DNA of 47,359 nucleotides from positions 1 to 47,359 of the IMG/VR virus record IMGVR_UViG_3300031823_000012. One strand, given 5' to 3'. The notes under the pieces were generated by a model, which worked only from the letters and a program-made list of their open reading frames with translations, searched no databases and had not been told where the DNA came from. The translations under genes were made by a program, and so were the position numbers. Of this stretch, positions 30,936-39,295 are shown piece by piece (within the stretch, counting starts at the first letter, position 1; each line of letters begins with the position of its first letter). The stretch comes from a virus.

Positions 30936-31481
30936 TTATAACTCGTCCAGGTCGAGATCCTCAATCTCATCATCGTCGTCTTCTACCTTTTTCTTCTTTG
31001 CTTTTTTCTTCTTTGCTTTGGGCTGAGGCTCCTCGTCATCTATGTCCTCATCGTCCTCAGACTCGTCGTCATCCTCATCATCTGAATCTTCAAGGTCATC
31101 AAGTGTAAGGTAATCAGCGATCTTTGAACTCATCTTGTTTTCATACTCTTCATCCACAAGCGTAAGGCCTAGTTCCTTCCCAATTGCTCTTTTGAGCATA
31201 GGTGCTAGATCAATACGCTTTGAGGGTACGCTAAAACCAAGTGCCTCAAGGAGTCCCTTAAGCTTCCATAGCGACTCGGCAGTGAGAGTGGTGTAATCTT
31301 TAAGTTTCTTACCCTTCAACTTACCTGCTGTACCCACAAATTCCCAGGTAAGCATAGGATTACTTGAACTTTTCGATGTGCCTTGTTTAATACTCACGAC
31401 CTTAGCACGGTAGTCGCCCTCAGGAACACGTACACGACCGCCCCCTGACTCAACTCCTTTGAAATCAACTGGTATTGCCAT
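30936..31481 (-). CDS. Single-stranded DNA-binding-like protein (DUF669 type)
   Basis: This 181-residue protein starts at MAIPVDFKGVESGGG, with AGGAGG nine bases upstream. Residues 1-115 form a beta-rich domain (VRVPEGDYRAKVVSIKQG) like phage DUF669 proteins that serve as SSB-type factors. The C-terminal third is acidic, then Lys-rich, ending in an acidic tail (EDLDLDEL), as in SSBs whose tails recruit partners. It is encoded right after a Sak4-like ATPase, its usual partner. Confidence 0.7.
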   Translation of the reverse strand: MAIPVDFKGVESGGGRVRVPEGDYRAKVVSIKQGTSKSSSNPMLTWEFVGTAGKLKGKKLKDYTTLTAESLWKLKGLLEALGFSVPSKRIDLAPMLKRAIGKELGLTLVDEEYENKMSSKIADYLTLDDLEDSDDEDDDESEDDEDIDDEEPQPKAKKKKAKKKKVEDDDDEIEDLDLDEL

Positions 31482-31482
31482 A

Positions 31483-32259
31483 CTATTCGTCCTCCTGTAG
31501 TGACTTAGCCGCATCAATAATGAGCGGCATAGTTGGGTTTGCTAGCACGCGAGGTAAAGCTCCCGACTGGTCCTTGGTTAAGTATTGATCGTGGGGCCCA
31601 GTCATCATTAGGGTACGCCAGACTTTTTCTTCCTTTTTAGTCTTTTTATTTATGGTGACCTGTCGTTTATATATTCTCCCGATGAAATCAACGCAAGAAC
31701 AGGCCACAGAAAGTGGCTTTGCTGACATTAGGGGTACACGTTCAGTACTAGTCTCGTCCTCTTCATCATCCTTCTCAATTGTCTTTTCTTGCGCTGTAAA
31801 TACTACGTGCATAGGCAAGTTTCGATAGAAGAGAAGGAACTCCTCCATGAGTTGCCCGCGCTTCCGGTAGTCTTTCCAAATAGGAAGTTTTGGATCCTTG
31901 AGAGGATCACGATCGACGGCATCTTTAAGAACCTGGCGCAGACATACAGCCTGCATCATGGTGATGGTGTCTAAGACAACTGTTTCGTAGTCGTGTTCAC
32001 CCGAGCGCAGGAGCCAGTAAGCATAGACAATGTCGGACCATGATGTAGCTGGAAGTACCTCGACGCCGGGGTATGAGCGGATGGACTTTGTTCCTTGCTC
32101 TTCAATGTCGATCAATAGGCATTTCGGCCCTGTGGCTGCAGTACGTGTCTTACCTGACCCGTTACGTCCGTATAAGAGTACCTTTGCGTAGGGGGAAGCC
32201 TCGCTTACAGGGATGATGCGGTCGCGGATAGCGGCAATTTGGGATTGTTTATTAGCCAC
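31483..32259 (-). CDS. Sak4-like RecA-family ATPase
   Basis: This 258-residue protein has Walker A GRNGSGKT (31-38), a DIEEQG strand after it, and a Walker B-like VVLDTITMM at about 95-103, the layout of Sak4/phage AAA recombinases. Such proteins promote single-strand annealing together with an SSB. It forms a recombination/replication unit with the SSB-like and Cas4/RecB-like genes, each overlapping or one base apart. It lacks the C-terminal RecA DNA-binding domain. Confidence 0.8.
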   Translation of the reverse strand: MANKQSQIAAIRDRIIPVSEASPYAKVLLYGRNGSGKTRTAATGPKCLLIDIEEQGTKSIRSYPGVEVLPATSWSDIVYAYWLLRSGEHDYETVVLDTITMMQAVCLRQVLKDAVDRDPLKDPKLPIWKDYRKRGQLMEEFLLFYRNLPMHVVFTAQEKTIEKDDEEDETSTERVPLMSAKPLSVACSCVDFIGRIYKRQVTINKKTKKEEKVWRTLMMTGPHDQYLTKDQSGALPRVLANPTMPLIIDAAKSLQEDE

Positions 32260-33211
32260 GATGACTTACCTCAAAGTTTTGCTTGATCATAGATGATATG
32301 TCCGCTCCGTGTAACTCAGCAATACATAGGCCCTTGAACTCGCAGTCCCACTTGCATCCAGGCTCAAATGATCGTGGATAGCGTTCTTGCTTCTCAGCCC
32401 GTTGTATTTCAATCGCCGTATCTATTGCCTCTCTCAACGTGGTTCGTAGTACAGGTGGATCCTTGGGAATCGGTGTACGCCGAAAGAACCGTGTCTCCTC
32501 GTTTGTGGCTATGTGTTGAAGTATCTCGGTGTAATCGCGCGGGTCCAGTTCGTGTCTTCTGATCTCGCGTATGTAGGTATAGAGGTCCGTATCGATGTTT
32601 TTAGCTTGACTTAACCCCCCTCGTACAAGTAGTTTTGGAATTGTAGGCACCTTGGTACGTACCTCGTTGTACAGACCGTAGCGCATATCCCTATAGCCCA
32701 TCTTTTCAAGAGCCCAGAAGTATAAGGTAAGCTGGGGATCAAGCATCATGTCGTCGGGGTCCCCCAGCTTACTGCGAAACTTATGGTCCCAGAAACATAA
32801 ACCCCCTTCGAGGGTATCTTCAAGGATAAGGTCCACGATAACGTTGAGACGCAAACCGTTAGGAAGAGTTACTACCTCATCCATCTCAGCGTCGATTACC
32901 TTATAGCGATCATGATCGTCAGGATAATTACGAAGATAACCCCGCATGATACGCCCACAATCACTGGGTAGTGAATCGCCTAATTCTTCACGATGCTCCT
33001 CCCACAGATTAAGGAACTTTTGAGTTAGTTCCTTGTGAACCTTCATCCAGTCCTTACCCTCGTAATACGCTTGGAGTAAAGAGTGACACCATGAGCCCTT
33101 CTCAAGCGGAAGTGCCTTAGCCTTAGGACGAAGTTTCAGGGTATACTTATATTCGTACTTCTTAGGGCACCGACGGTACGTTTTAAGCTTTGAATTGCTA
33201 ATCTGCATCAT
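32252..33211 (-). CDS. Cas4/RecB-like exonuclease with Fe-S cluster
   Basis: This 319-residue PD-(D/E)XK nuclease has one N-terminal Cys (Cys15, YRRCPKKYE) and three C-terminal Cys (Cys286, Cys290, Cys296) that should hold a 4Fe-4S cluster, as in Cas4, AddB and phage RecB-like exonucleases. The core shows NVIVDLI and FWDHKF for metal binding. It would resect DNA ends for annealing by the neighbouring Sak4-like ATPase. No CRISPR array is present, so a CRISPR role is not implied. Confidence 0.8.
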   Translation of the reverse strand: MMQISNSKLKTYRRCPKKYEYKYTLKLRPKAKALPLEKGSWCHSLLQAYYEGKDWMKVHKELTQKFLNLWEEHREELGDSLPSDCGRIMRGYLRNYPDDHDRYKVIDAEMDEVVTLPNGLRLNVIVDLILEDTLEGGLCFWDHKFRSKLGDPDDMMLDPQLTLYFWALEKMGYRDMRYGLYNEVRTKVPTIPKLLVRGGLSQAKNIDTDLYTYIREIRRHELDPRDYTEILQHIATNEETRFFRRTPIPKDPPVLRTTLREAIDTAIEIQRAEKQERYPRSFEPGCKWDCEFKGLCIAELHGADISSMIKQNFEVSHRG

Positions 33212-33426
33212 GCACCTAAATGGTTCCCTAACTTGAAAAGGCGGTCAGCGTTTTTATTAAGTTCCTCTTGCGTCTTGATAAGATAGTCCCTCTCTTTTTC
33301 AGAGAGACACTCACTTGAAATGTTCAAGCCACCTCTTAGGCCGCTAGCTACTTGCTGGATTACCACAAAGGCTACCTTTAGGGTGTGACCATAAGCTTTC
33401 CGATATATCCTAAGTTCTTGAATCAT
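33208..33426 (-). CDS. Small helical protein, unknown
   Basis: This 72-residue protein is mostly helical (ECLSEKERDYLIKTQEELNK). Its stop overlaps the nuclease start by ATGA. No motif is found. It may assist the nuclease or ATPase. Confidence 0.55.
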   Translation of the reverse strand: MIQELRIYRKAYGHTLKVAFVVIQQVASGLRGGLNISSECLSEKERDYLIKTQEELNKNADRLFKLGNHLGA

Positions 33427-33457
33427 TATTTTCCTCGATCAACATTATACGTGCTTT

Positions 33458-33649
33458 TCACACGAGATTACTAAACCCCGTATGCTCTAACCTTATCATC
33501 CTAGCTTCAAGACAAATGCGACCTACCCATATCGGCTCTTGTCCTTCTAGTTGTTCTTGGATTACTCTCTCGAGCTCATGTGTCTCTATTAAACCTCGAA
33601 TGTAAGCATCCTTGATTTCTTGGATTCTAAGGTCACTACCAATCTTCAT
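33458..33649 (-). CDS. Small helical protein, unknown
   Basis: This 63-residue protein (MKIGSDLRIQEIKDAYIRGL and on) starts in an ATGA overlap with the end of the polymerase gene. A helical, charged N-terminus resembles short phage proteins annotated only as hypothetical. Its tight coupling to the polymerase suggests a replication accessory. Confidence 0.6.
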   Translation of the reverse strand: MKIGSDLRIQEIKDAYIRGLIETHELERVIQEQLEGQEPIWVGRICLEARMIRLEHTGFSNLV

Positions 33650-36015
33650 CGAGCGATACCCTCACTCCAATGTGTGCCTACCTCCACATCGACTACAAGA
33701 GGAACTGCGATGTCAGCGCCGAAAGCTTGCTTTATTTGTCTTGTCTCCTGCATGACTGATTTAATGTACGGTACTATATTGGATACATACTCGTCTTTAA
33801 TCTCAAAAAGAAGGGCATCGTGGACTGACCCGACAAGGCGTCCTTGCGCAGGTGGGAGCCATTTTCCCAGACGTACTGCTGCATTGAGACAAATATCGCT
33901 TGCGAGTCCCTGCACTACCGAATTAATAGCCTGGCGCTCAGCCTCAGTACGTGCAGAACGATTTGCGGAACTAATATCGGGTAAATGCCTTACCCGTCCT
34001 ATTGCGGTAACTACTTGCTTTTGAGACCTAGCTACACGAATCATGCGGTCGTGCCAAGATTTGAGTGCCGGGTAAGTTTCATGGAATCTCTTGTAAGTTA
34101 ATTCGGCTTCTTGGAGGGATATCGGGTGCCCGTTTTGGAAACAATACTCCTTATATTTCTCAGGTTTCATTGAAAAGAGAAGCCCGAAGTTTGGGTGCTT
34201 ACCCCAGATTACACGCTCGTCCTTACTGACAGATGTTCCTCCTGTTTTCAACAGAGAAAGCGCAGTCATGGTATGAAGATCTCGCCCTTCGCTGAGGATT
34301 TTGAGCATTATCTTCTCATTAGCAAGCATCGCAGCAAGGCGTAACTCTATCTGGGAGTAATCCGCCTCCACAAAAGTCCATCCCGGCCGGGATCCGACGA
34401 TACCTCGTATGAAACTGTCTCGTGGGACTTGCTGGAGGTTAGGTTCACTACTCGAGAGTCGCCCCGTAACGGTTCCGGTAAGTCGGTAACTAGGGTGTAT
34501 ACGGGAATGTGCATCAAGGCGCTGGGTCCAAGGAAGAAGGTAGGTGGAAAGGAACTTAGACCACTTTCGATACTTGAGCAAAGCTCGAACAGCTCGATGC
34601 TTCTCCGATAGCGAGAAGAGAACACTCTCCTTAGTAGATGGCGCACCTGTACTCGTCTCCTCAATGACTGGTAGTCCTAGTTCCTCAAATAGCCACACCC
34701 CGACTTGTTGGGGGGAATTAAAGTTGAGAGACTCTTTACCCGTGAACTCCGTCATGTATGCTTCAAGCCTAGAGATGATGAGTTCAGCCTTAACCGTCCG
34801 TGTTTTGAGACGAGTGCGATCGACGTATGTACCTCGCATCTCAAGCTCAGTAAATACTGCGGATGCCGGCATCATGAGCTTCTTAAATACACGCGCGAGG
34901 CGGGGTTGTTCCCTTAATTGCTCACGGAAAATGCGGTAAAGACGTAGGGTATAGTCACAGTCCTTACCGTTATAGATGGCAAGCGTCTTAAGGTCCTGAT
35001 TGTATGCGTCCTTGACGTCTATGTCGTAGTCGTCGGCTCCTAACAACATCTGTGCGAGCGGCTTAAGCCCCTTCGGGCGGTTCTCGTCAAGAAGATGAGC
35101 GGCAATCATGGTGTCGAACGTCACGGGTACGTAGATGCTGAACATCGCAAACCACTTAGCATCGAACTTGGCATTATGGGCGATGAAACGTTTAGTCTTA
35201 TCCTCGAATATAGGCCTGAGTGTCTTCTTTACTAGAGAAATCCACTTATGAGTACTTGAAAGTTCGGCGTGATTTACGGGGATGATCGCTGCCTCACCTA
35301 CTGCCCAAGCCACACCAATCGTGACGATGCGTGCCTCATCCTCCCACTCATGCAAGCCTGTGGTCTCGAGATCGAACGCTATTTCTGGGGCTCGTTGGAG
35401 TATCTTGATGAGGATTTGAAGCTGACGTCCTGTTCGGATAATGCGCGTGCGAGTGGTGAGGGCCGATTGAGTTGATCCGCTATAGAGTCGATGTACTCGG
35501 GCGAAATCGGCGCGTATTTGAGGGAGATAATGAGAGCTACGAAGGGCAGCCGCAGGATGAAACGTGCATATGGTTCGTGTGCCGCCCGACCCCCAAACTT
35601 TACCCCGGTACTTGGTAATTCCACTTCGGCCTGTGAGAGCCTGAAGCGCAGTGTTGCCGAGGCCGAGCACGATCTCAGACTGGGTCGAGTCAAGCTCTCG
35701 TTGAAGATATCCATTGCACTCCTTGACCTCTGCTTTTGTAGGGGTCCTGTTGTCGGGAGGTCTACATTTGACTGCGTTCGTGATGTAGCATTCCTCACGC
35801 GAGATCCCAATCTCCTTGAGAAGTTGCGTAAGAAGTTCACCAGCGGGTCCCACAAAGGCTGCATGTTCATCATCCTCTCTAGCGCCAGGTGCCTCACCTA
35901 CAATGACGAGCCTTACCTTACGTTTGCCAGAACCCATCAAGCACACATGTTGTGCTGTTTCATGTAGGGCACACTCAGTGCAGTTAGGGTTTCTTATTTT
36001 ATCCTGCCAGGTCAT
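33646..36015 (-). CDS. Family-4 uracil-DNA glycosylase fused to family-A DNA polymerase
   Basis: This 789-residue replicative enzyme carries two functions in one chain. Residues 1-175 form a complete family-4 UDG: Fe-S Cys12, Cys15, Cys84 and Cys100, GEAPG (Glu41), and FHPAA (His153). Residues about 205-370 form a 3'-5' exonuclease (Asp215/Glu217, Asp285, Asp354). Residues about 375-789 are the polymerase: motif A ADYSQIELR (Asp552), motif B with Lys606, Asn609, Phe610, and motif C VHD (His732, Asp733). The usual motif B Tyr is Phe614. No 5' nuclease domain is present. The fusion would remove uracil at the replication point. Confidence 0.93.
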   Translation of the reverse strand: MTWQDKIRNPNCTECALHETAQHVCLMGSGKRKVRLVIVGEAPGAREDDEHAAFVGPAGELLTQLLKEIGISREECYITNAVKCRPPDNRTPTKAEVKECNGYLQRELDSTQSEIVLGLGNTALQALTGRSGITKYRGKVWGSGGTRTICTFHPAAALRSSHYLPQIRADFARVHRLYSGSTQSALTTRTRIIRTGRQLQILIKILQRAPEIAFDLETTGLHEWEDEARIVTIGVAWAVGEAAIIPVNHAELSSTHKWISLVKKTLRPIFEDKTKRFIAHNAKFDAKWFAMFSIYVPVTFDTMIAAHLLDENRPKGLKPLAQMLLGADDYDIDVKDAYNQDLKTLAIYNGKDCDYTLRLYRIFREQLREQPRLARVFKKLMMPASAVFTELEMRGTYVDRTRLKTRTVKAELIISRLEAYMTEFTGKESLNFNSPQQVGVWLFEELGLPVIEETSTGAPSTKESVLFSLSEKHRAVRALLKYRKWSKFLSTYLLPWTQRLDAHSRIHPSYRLTGTVTGRLSSSEPNLQQVPRDSFIRGIVGSRPGWTFVEADYSQIELRLAAMLANEKIMLKILSEGRDLHTMTALSLLKTGGTSVSKDERVIWGKHPNFGLLFSMKPEKYKEYCFQNGHPISLQEAELTYKRFHETYPALKSWHDRMIRVARSQKQVVTAIGRVRHLPDISSANRSARTEAERQAINSVVQGLASDICLNAAVRLGKWLPPAQGRLVGSVHDALLFEIKDEYVSNIVPYIKSVMQETRQIKQAFGADIAVPLVVDVEVGTHWSEGIAR

Positions 36016-36233
36016 TGTTTGAAAGTTCCTACTACCTCTTTGCTATGCCATATCTCTCGCCAAAGCTCGAGAGTACAGCTATATAGTCGTGGGTATTTAG
36101 CTTTAGGGTGCGTTATAACTCCCCGTACTTCCCTCCCCGCTGGGTCCGTAGGACAGAAATACTCTACTTTCAAAGTACGACCGGTTGAGTCCTCGTATAT
36201 GGCATCTACAGTGGGAGTGGGTCCCTCCATCAT
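36012..36233 (-). CDS. Small protein, unknown
   Basis: This 73-residue protein starts at the first of two adjacent ATGs overlapping the upstream stop. Its end overlaps the polymerase start by ATGA. Strand-rich sequence (LKVEYFCPTDPAGREVRGVI) and a Trp-containing end suggest a small folded domain. The function is unknown. Confidence 0.6.
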   Translation of the reverse strand: MMEGPTPTVDAIYEDSTGRTLKVEYFCPTDPAGREVRGVITHPKAKYPRLYSCTLELWREIWHSKEVVGTFKQ

Positions 36234-36412
36234 TGCTCCTCGTTGTAAGGGATGGGAAGAGGGCGACGAAGAGAGTCAATTACAAGCTCCTTTTCAACTG
36301 TGGGGGTGTCGTCTTTACCGTCCTCATTCTCATCTACAAGAGCAATCACCCGAATTTCCTGTACTAAACTTTTAACTCGTATCTCCCTGAAGTGCTCTCC
36401 TACGGCTTCCAT
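36230..36412 (-). CDS. Small acidic protein, unknown
   Basis: This 60-residue protein (MEAVGEHFREIRVKSLVQEI) is coupled on both sides, overlapping the dCMP deaminase end and the next gene start. It is mixed alpha/beta with an acidic middle. The function is unknown. Confidence 0.55.
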   Translation of the reverse strand: MEAVGEHFREIRVKSLVQEIRVIALVDENEDGKDDTPTVEKELVIDSLRRPLPIPYNEEQ

Positions 36413-36879
36413 TTCACAACCTCCACACCTGCATCGTTGAGTAGATCAATACCGTCTTTGAGACGATAATCTTCGAAGTATACAAATCGCGATATTCCTG
36501 CAGCGACCAAGAGCGCCGCACAATTCGCGCACGTCGCGCACGTACAATACAATGCTGCATCGTGTGTAGGAACTCCTAGGCGCGCCGCAAACGCAACCGC
36601 GTTCATCTCAGCATGTAACGCGCGTGTGCAACCGTTGGGGTATATGTACTCAGTATGGCGAGTTAGCTCCCCGGGGATAAAACGAGGGTTCTCCTCCTTC
36701 CCCCCACACCCCACGTCCGTGCAGTGAGGTAGCCCGGGTGGGGCACCATTATACCCGATGCTGATAACTCTACTTTCTTTGACTATTACTGCCCCTACTG
36801 ATTTGCGTGGACATGTTCCTCGCTGTGCGACGATGTCAGCAATTTCCATAAACATATAGTCCCGATCAACTCTGGCCAT
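36400..36879 (-). CDS. dcd-like (dCMP deaminase): dCMP deaminase
   Basis: This 159-residue zinc enzyme converts dCMP to dUMP for thymidylate synthesis. It shows HAE (His89, Glu91) and TCANC (Cys117, Cys120) for catalytic zinc, plus a second Cys/His-rich stretch (PHCTDVGCGG and later His) of the type that binds a structural zinc in phage enzymes. The length fits the T4 family (about 190). It lies between the polymerase and ThyA-fold genes in a nucleotide-metabolism operon. It also shifts pools away from dCMP, relevant to the ThyA-like neighbours. Confidence 0.88.
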   Translation of the reverse strand: MARVDRDYMFMEIADIVAQRGTCPRKSVGAVIVKESRVISIGYNGAPPGLPHCTDVGCGGKEENPRFIPGELTRHTEYIYPNGCTRALHAEMNAVAFAARLGVPTHDAALYCTCATCANCAALLVAAGISRFVYFEDYRLKDGIDLLNDAGVEVVKWKP

Positions 36880-37696
36880 ATTCTCTCCTCAGCCTGGGAA
36901 GATCCCCCTCGAACACGTGTAGGGAACCTATATGCATGGTGAGAAGCCCCGGTGATACGAGATGCCAGGATTTCTCATGAACTCTTAATCGCTCAAGTAC
37001 CCACTGACATAGCCTACCCGTCATGTAGATATCATCACGAAAATGACGAAGGTAGTCGCAGGAACGAATATGGTAGGTTACGTTGAGTTTCGTCTGACGC
37101 ATGAGAAATAGGTACCCTAATGAACAAGGTATGCGCTCACCGTGTACTGCACCTGTATCCTCAGGGAAGAATACAGGAAGATATGCCTGCCGGGTTGTAG
37201 GCTCTCGCGCTAGGAGGTTGACTACATCGTTGAGATCACCGTACTTGAATCTGATACCCAAACGAACGTCGTCCCTCTCTCCTGCCCTCTTGGGCCAATA
37301 CCTCTCAGCATATGTGTGGCTAAATTGCCCTTGCTCCTTGTGTTGCTCAACGTTCCCTTTGTACCAAGGCCATTCCTTATACGTATCACCAGGATTAACT
37401 GGGCTACGGGACACACGCTCTCGGAACTGATTCTCAGCCCAAGGAAGATTAGGTTTGTACTCAGACTGCAACTCGTCAACCGTGGAAGGGATGCGGAGAT
37501 ATACAGTCAGATTACTTAACTCATAAGTGCGGCTTTGTGGCTTGTCACGAACGTCTAGCGCTTGCCAAGTTGGCACCTCAACCGACGTACCTCCGTTGAG
37601 GAGGGTTCCTCCGACATCGTAGATACTCTCGCCCCCTCCTATCCCGAAAGAGCTTATCGGCCTAGGGTCCCTCGTCTCTGGGTAGCGAGGAATCAC
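36866..37696 (-). CDS. ThyA-superfamily enzyme, dCMP-hydroxymethylase-like
   Basis: This 276-residue protein has a thymidylate-synthase fold. The catalytic Cys is Cys191 (RIPCSLGYLF). The phosphate/pyrimidine loop IRSCDYLRHF aligns without gaps to the ThyA loop. The position of the dUMP-selecting Asn177 of E. coli ThyA is Asp222 (FRDDIYM). An Asp there is the hallmark of dCMP hydroxymethylases, so dCMP is the likely substrate. GSLHVFEGD (His260) replaces the ThyA His-Leu-Tyr phrase. It could make 5-hydroxymethyl- or methyl-dCMP. The assignment is by motif only. Confidence 0.7.
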   Translation of the reverse strand: MIPRYPETRDPRPISSFGIGGGESIYDVGGTLLNGGTSVEVPTWQALDVRDKPQSRTYELSNLTVYLRIPSTVDELQSEYKPNLPWAENQFRERVSRSPVNPGDTYKEWPWYKGNVEQHKEQGQFSHTYAERYWPKRAGERDDVRLGIRFKYGDLNDVVNLLAREPTTRQAYLPVFFPEDTGAVHGERIPCSLGYLFLMRQTKLNVTYHIRSCDYLRHFRDDIYMTGRLCQWVLERLRVHEKSWHLVSPGLLTMHIGSLHVFEGDLPRLRREYGQS

Positions 37697-38115
37697 TCGT
37701 CATCCCCCTCTATGTCCTCTATGTCATCAGCTGTATCCATCCCGTTCTCGGGGTCACGTACCCAGTATCGTCCATCCTTATTGATGAAGCGATCCTTATT
37801 GCGATACAGGTGACTACTCACTGTAGTCTGGGCAACGCTGAAACGTTGTGCTAGGTGTGCTGGGGTTGACCCTGGGTTTTCATTCAGATACGAGAGAATA
37901 TCCTCAAGCTGTACCCTTGATGAGGCTCCCCCGGTGAGACGATTGCCCCCCAGGAGTGCTTTGCGTGCTGCGACGAGCTGCTGCTTCTTGAGGTTAAGCT
38001 CCTCATACGGGCGCATACGACGTTCGATTGTTTCGATTGCCTCGTCTATCTGACGTACCTGTTCGTCGATTACGGATTGGGGGTCAAACTTAGCTTTTTT
38101 GTTAGTCTCGGTCAT
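37693..38115 (-). CDS. Coiled-coil winged-helix protein
   Basis: This 140-residue protein has an N-terminal coiled coil (about 14-60, IDEAIETIERRMRPYEELNL). It is followed by a winged helix (about 68-122, PAHLAQRFSVAQTTVSSHLY, then RFINKDGRYWV) and an acidic tail. The pattern is typical of actinophage DNA-binding proteins that control transcription of nucleotide or replication genes. It overlaps the ThyA-fold gene by ATGA. Confidence 0.65.
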   Translation of the reverse strand: MTETNKKAKFDPQSVIDEQVRQIDEAIETIERRMRPYEELNLKKQQLVAARKALLGGNRLTGGASSRVQLEDILSYLNENPGSTPAHLAQRFSVAQTTVSSHLYRNKDRFINKDGRYWVRDPENGMDTADDIEDIEGDDE

Positions 38116-38272
38116 TTTTTCCTTCTATCCTTTCAACAGTAGTCTCAGCCACCTCATACAGAGGTTCCCCCTCAATTGCATCCTCAACTACTGTTCTCAA
38201 TAGATTCTCAACTTCGTGCAAGTCTTTCTCAGTATGAACAATACCTCGAATATGAAAACAGAGCTCCTTCAT
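38102..38272 (-). CDS. Small acidic protein, unknown
   Basis: This 56-residue ORF (MKELCFHIRGIVHTEKDLHE and on) has the strong site AAAGGGGGTG six bases or so before the ATG, and a good promoter just upstream. It overlaps the winged-helix gene by 14 bp. The layout of one strand then one acidic helix recalls the 55-residue protein at 3536. The function is unknown. Confidence 0.65.
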   Translation of the reverse strand: MKELCFHIRGIVHTEKDLHEVENLLRTVVEDAIEGEPLYEVAETTVERIEGKNDRD

Positions 38273-38304
38273 GTTCACCCCCTTTCGCGTTATATGTTGA
38301 TTTT

Positions 38305-38333
38305 ATTATAAATGCTGGGGTATAGGTAGTGAA
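38305..38333 (-). promoter_or_regulatory. Leftward internal promoter
   Basis: TTCACT (38333-38328), exactly 17 nt, then a consensus TATAAT (38310-38305). It would start transcription near 38298 for the small gene, the winged-helix gene and the nucleotide/polymerase genes below. Confidence 0.65.
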
Positions 38334-38336
38334 TAA

Positions 38337-38459
38337 TTATTGCCAAGGACTTGAATAAGGGTGCCAATAAGCAACTTTACCGCACTGGGAACACCTAGTT
38401 CTTCGATGACCGTCCCAATACCAACTATGTTTTCCCAATAGGCAGAGGAGCCGCCTCAT
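38337..38459 (-). CDS. Mini zinc-ribbon peptide
   Basis: This 40-residue ORF starts in an ATGA overlap with the ThyA-like gene. The phrase LLCLLGKHSWYWDG, then RRTRCSQCGKVAYW, matches a small phage protein with a Cys plus CxxC zinc knuckle that recurs in actinophages. It is too short for automatic callers, but the overlap and motif are convincing. Confidence 0.65.
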   Translation of the reverse strand: MRRLLCLLGKHSWYWDGHRRTRCSQCGKVAYWHPYSSPWQ

Positions 38460-39295
38460 CCACGTTCACGCAAAGGCTGTAGGGTCAACGTATCGACAGG
38501 GCACTTAGGTAACGGTTCGTTACGCATCCACTCCTCGTAGCGACGCCTTACTCGTCTGAGTGGTCCATACTTCTCAACATCTAGAGGTATACCCATCTCG
38601 TGCTTCTCAACTATTTGTGAGGCCCATTTGCGAATTAGCTTGAGTGCAGGATAGTCCTGATCAGGATACGCACGAGTCTCTTTCTTGTCCACAATGAGAG
38701 GCCATAGCCCGGCCCTAAAGAGGTAGGGTATTCCCTTGAAGGAGTGCGCCTGATGACTTGCACACGACCACCTAAACGCAAAATCCTCAATTGGTATTCC
38801 AATACGTTTTGAGATTTCGCATGCGATGACCACACATAACGCAAGATCTACCCCCCCCATGTAAGTGATGTAAGTTACCCTAGACTGCAGAATAAGGACG
38901 GGCTGCTTTTCGGCTGACATACGGAAGCACAAAGAGGACATACAGCCCCCCCAGCGGTGCTTCTTTGCTCGAAGCTGCGGCGATCGGAAAGGCATTGAAG
39001 TGACAACTCCATGCTTTACTCCCCCGAGTCCGATCTCCTTAGCTCGATCCAGAAAGCTTTCAAGATGAGATAGATCAAGATACTCACGCTGGAGTACAGT
39101 AAAACGAGAGCGATTAAGCCACAGGTCTCGACCCAGATCGAACTTGTAAGCCATAGAATCACAAGACACCAGATTGTCGTAACGAATAACATCGAGCCCA
39201 GAAACAAAGTCTATCTCCCCATGTGTGGCTGTAACAAGTGTTCGAGCCTCCTCATTCCACAGTTCAGTAAGGTCCTTATAGTGAGCTGTTCTCAT
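38456..39295 (-). CDS. Divergent ThyA-superfamily protein
   Basis: This 279-residue protein aligns with the ThyA core over about 95 residues (95-190). The region RWGGCMSSLCFRM puts Cys118 at the catalytic position. The pyrimidine loop (LQSRVTYITYMGGVDLALC) aligns with the ThyA loop so that Asp150 falls at the Asn177 position, as in the companion gene. The canonical Asp169 of ThyA is not obvious, so activity may differ. Being in the same operon as the hydroxymethylase-like gene and a MazG-like gene, it may take part in pyrimidine modification. Homology is inferred by motif reading. Confidence 0.5.
   Translation of the reverse strand: MRTAHYKDLTELWNEEARTLVTATHGEIDFVSGLDVIRYDNLVSCDSMAYKFDLGRDLWLNRSRFTVLQREYLDLSHLESFLDRAKEIGLGGVKHGVVTSMPFRSPQLRAKKHRWGGCMSSLCFRMSAEKQPVLILQSRVTYITYMGGVDLALCVVIACEISKRIGIPIEDFAFRWSCASHQAHSFKGIPYLFRAGLWPLIVDKKETRAYPDQDYPALKLIRKWASQIVEKHEMGIPLDVEKYGPLRRVRRRYEEWMRNEPLPKCPVDTLTLQPLRERG

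Noticed and set aside
32252-33211. Cas4-like nuclease as evidence of CRISPR
   Set aside because: No CRISPR array, Cas1 or Cas2 is present. The nuclease sits with a Sak4-like ATPase and an SSB-like gene, so a recombination role fits better.
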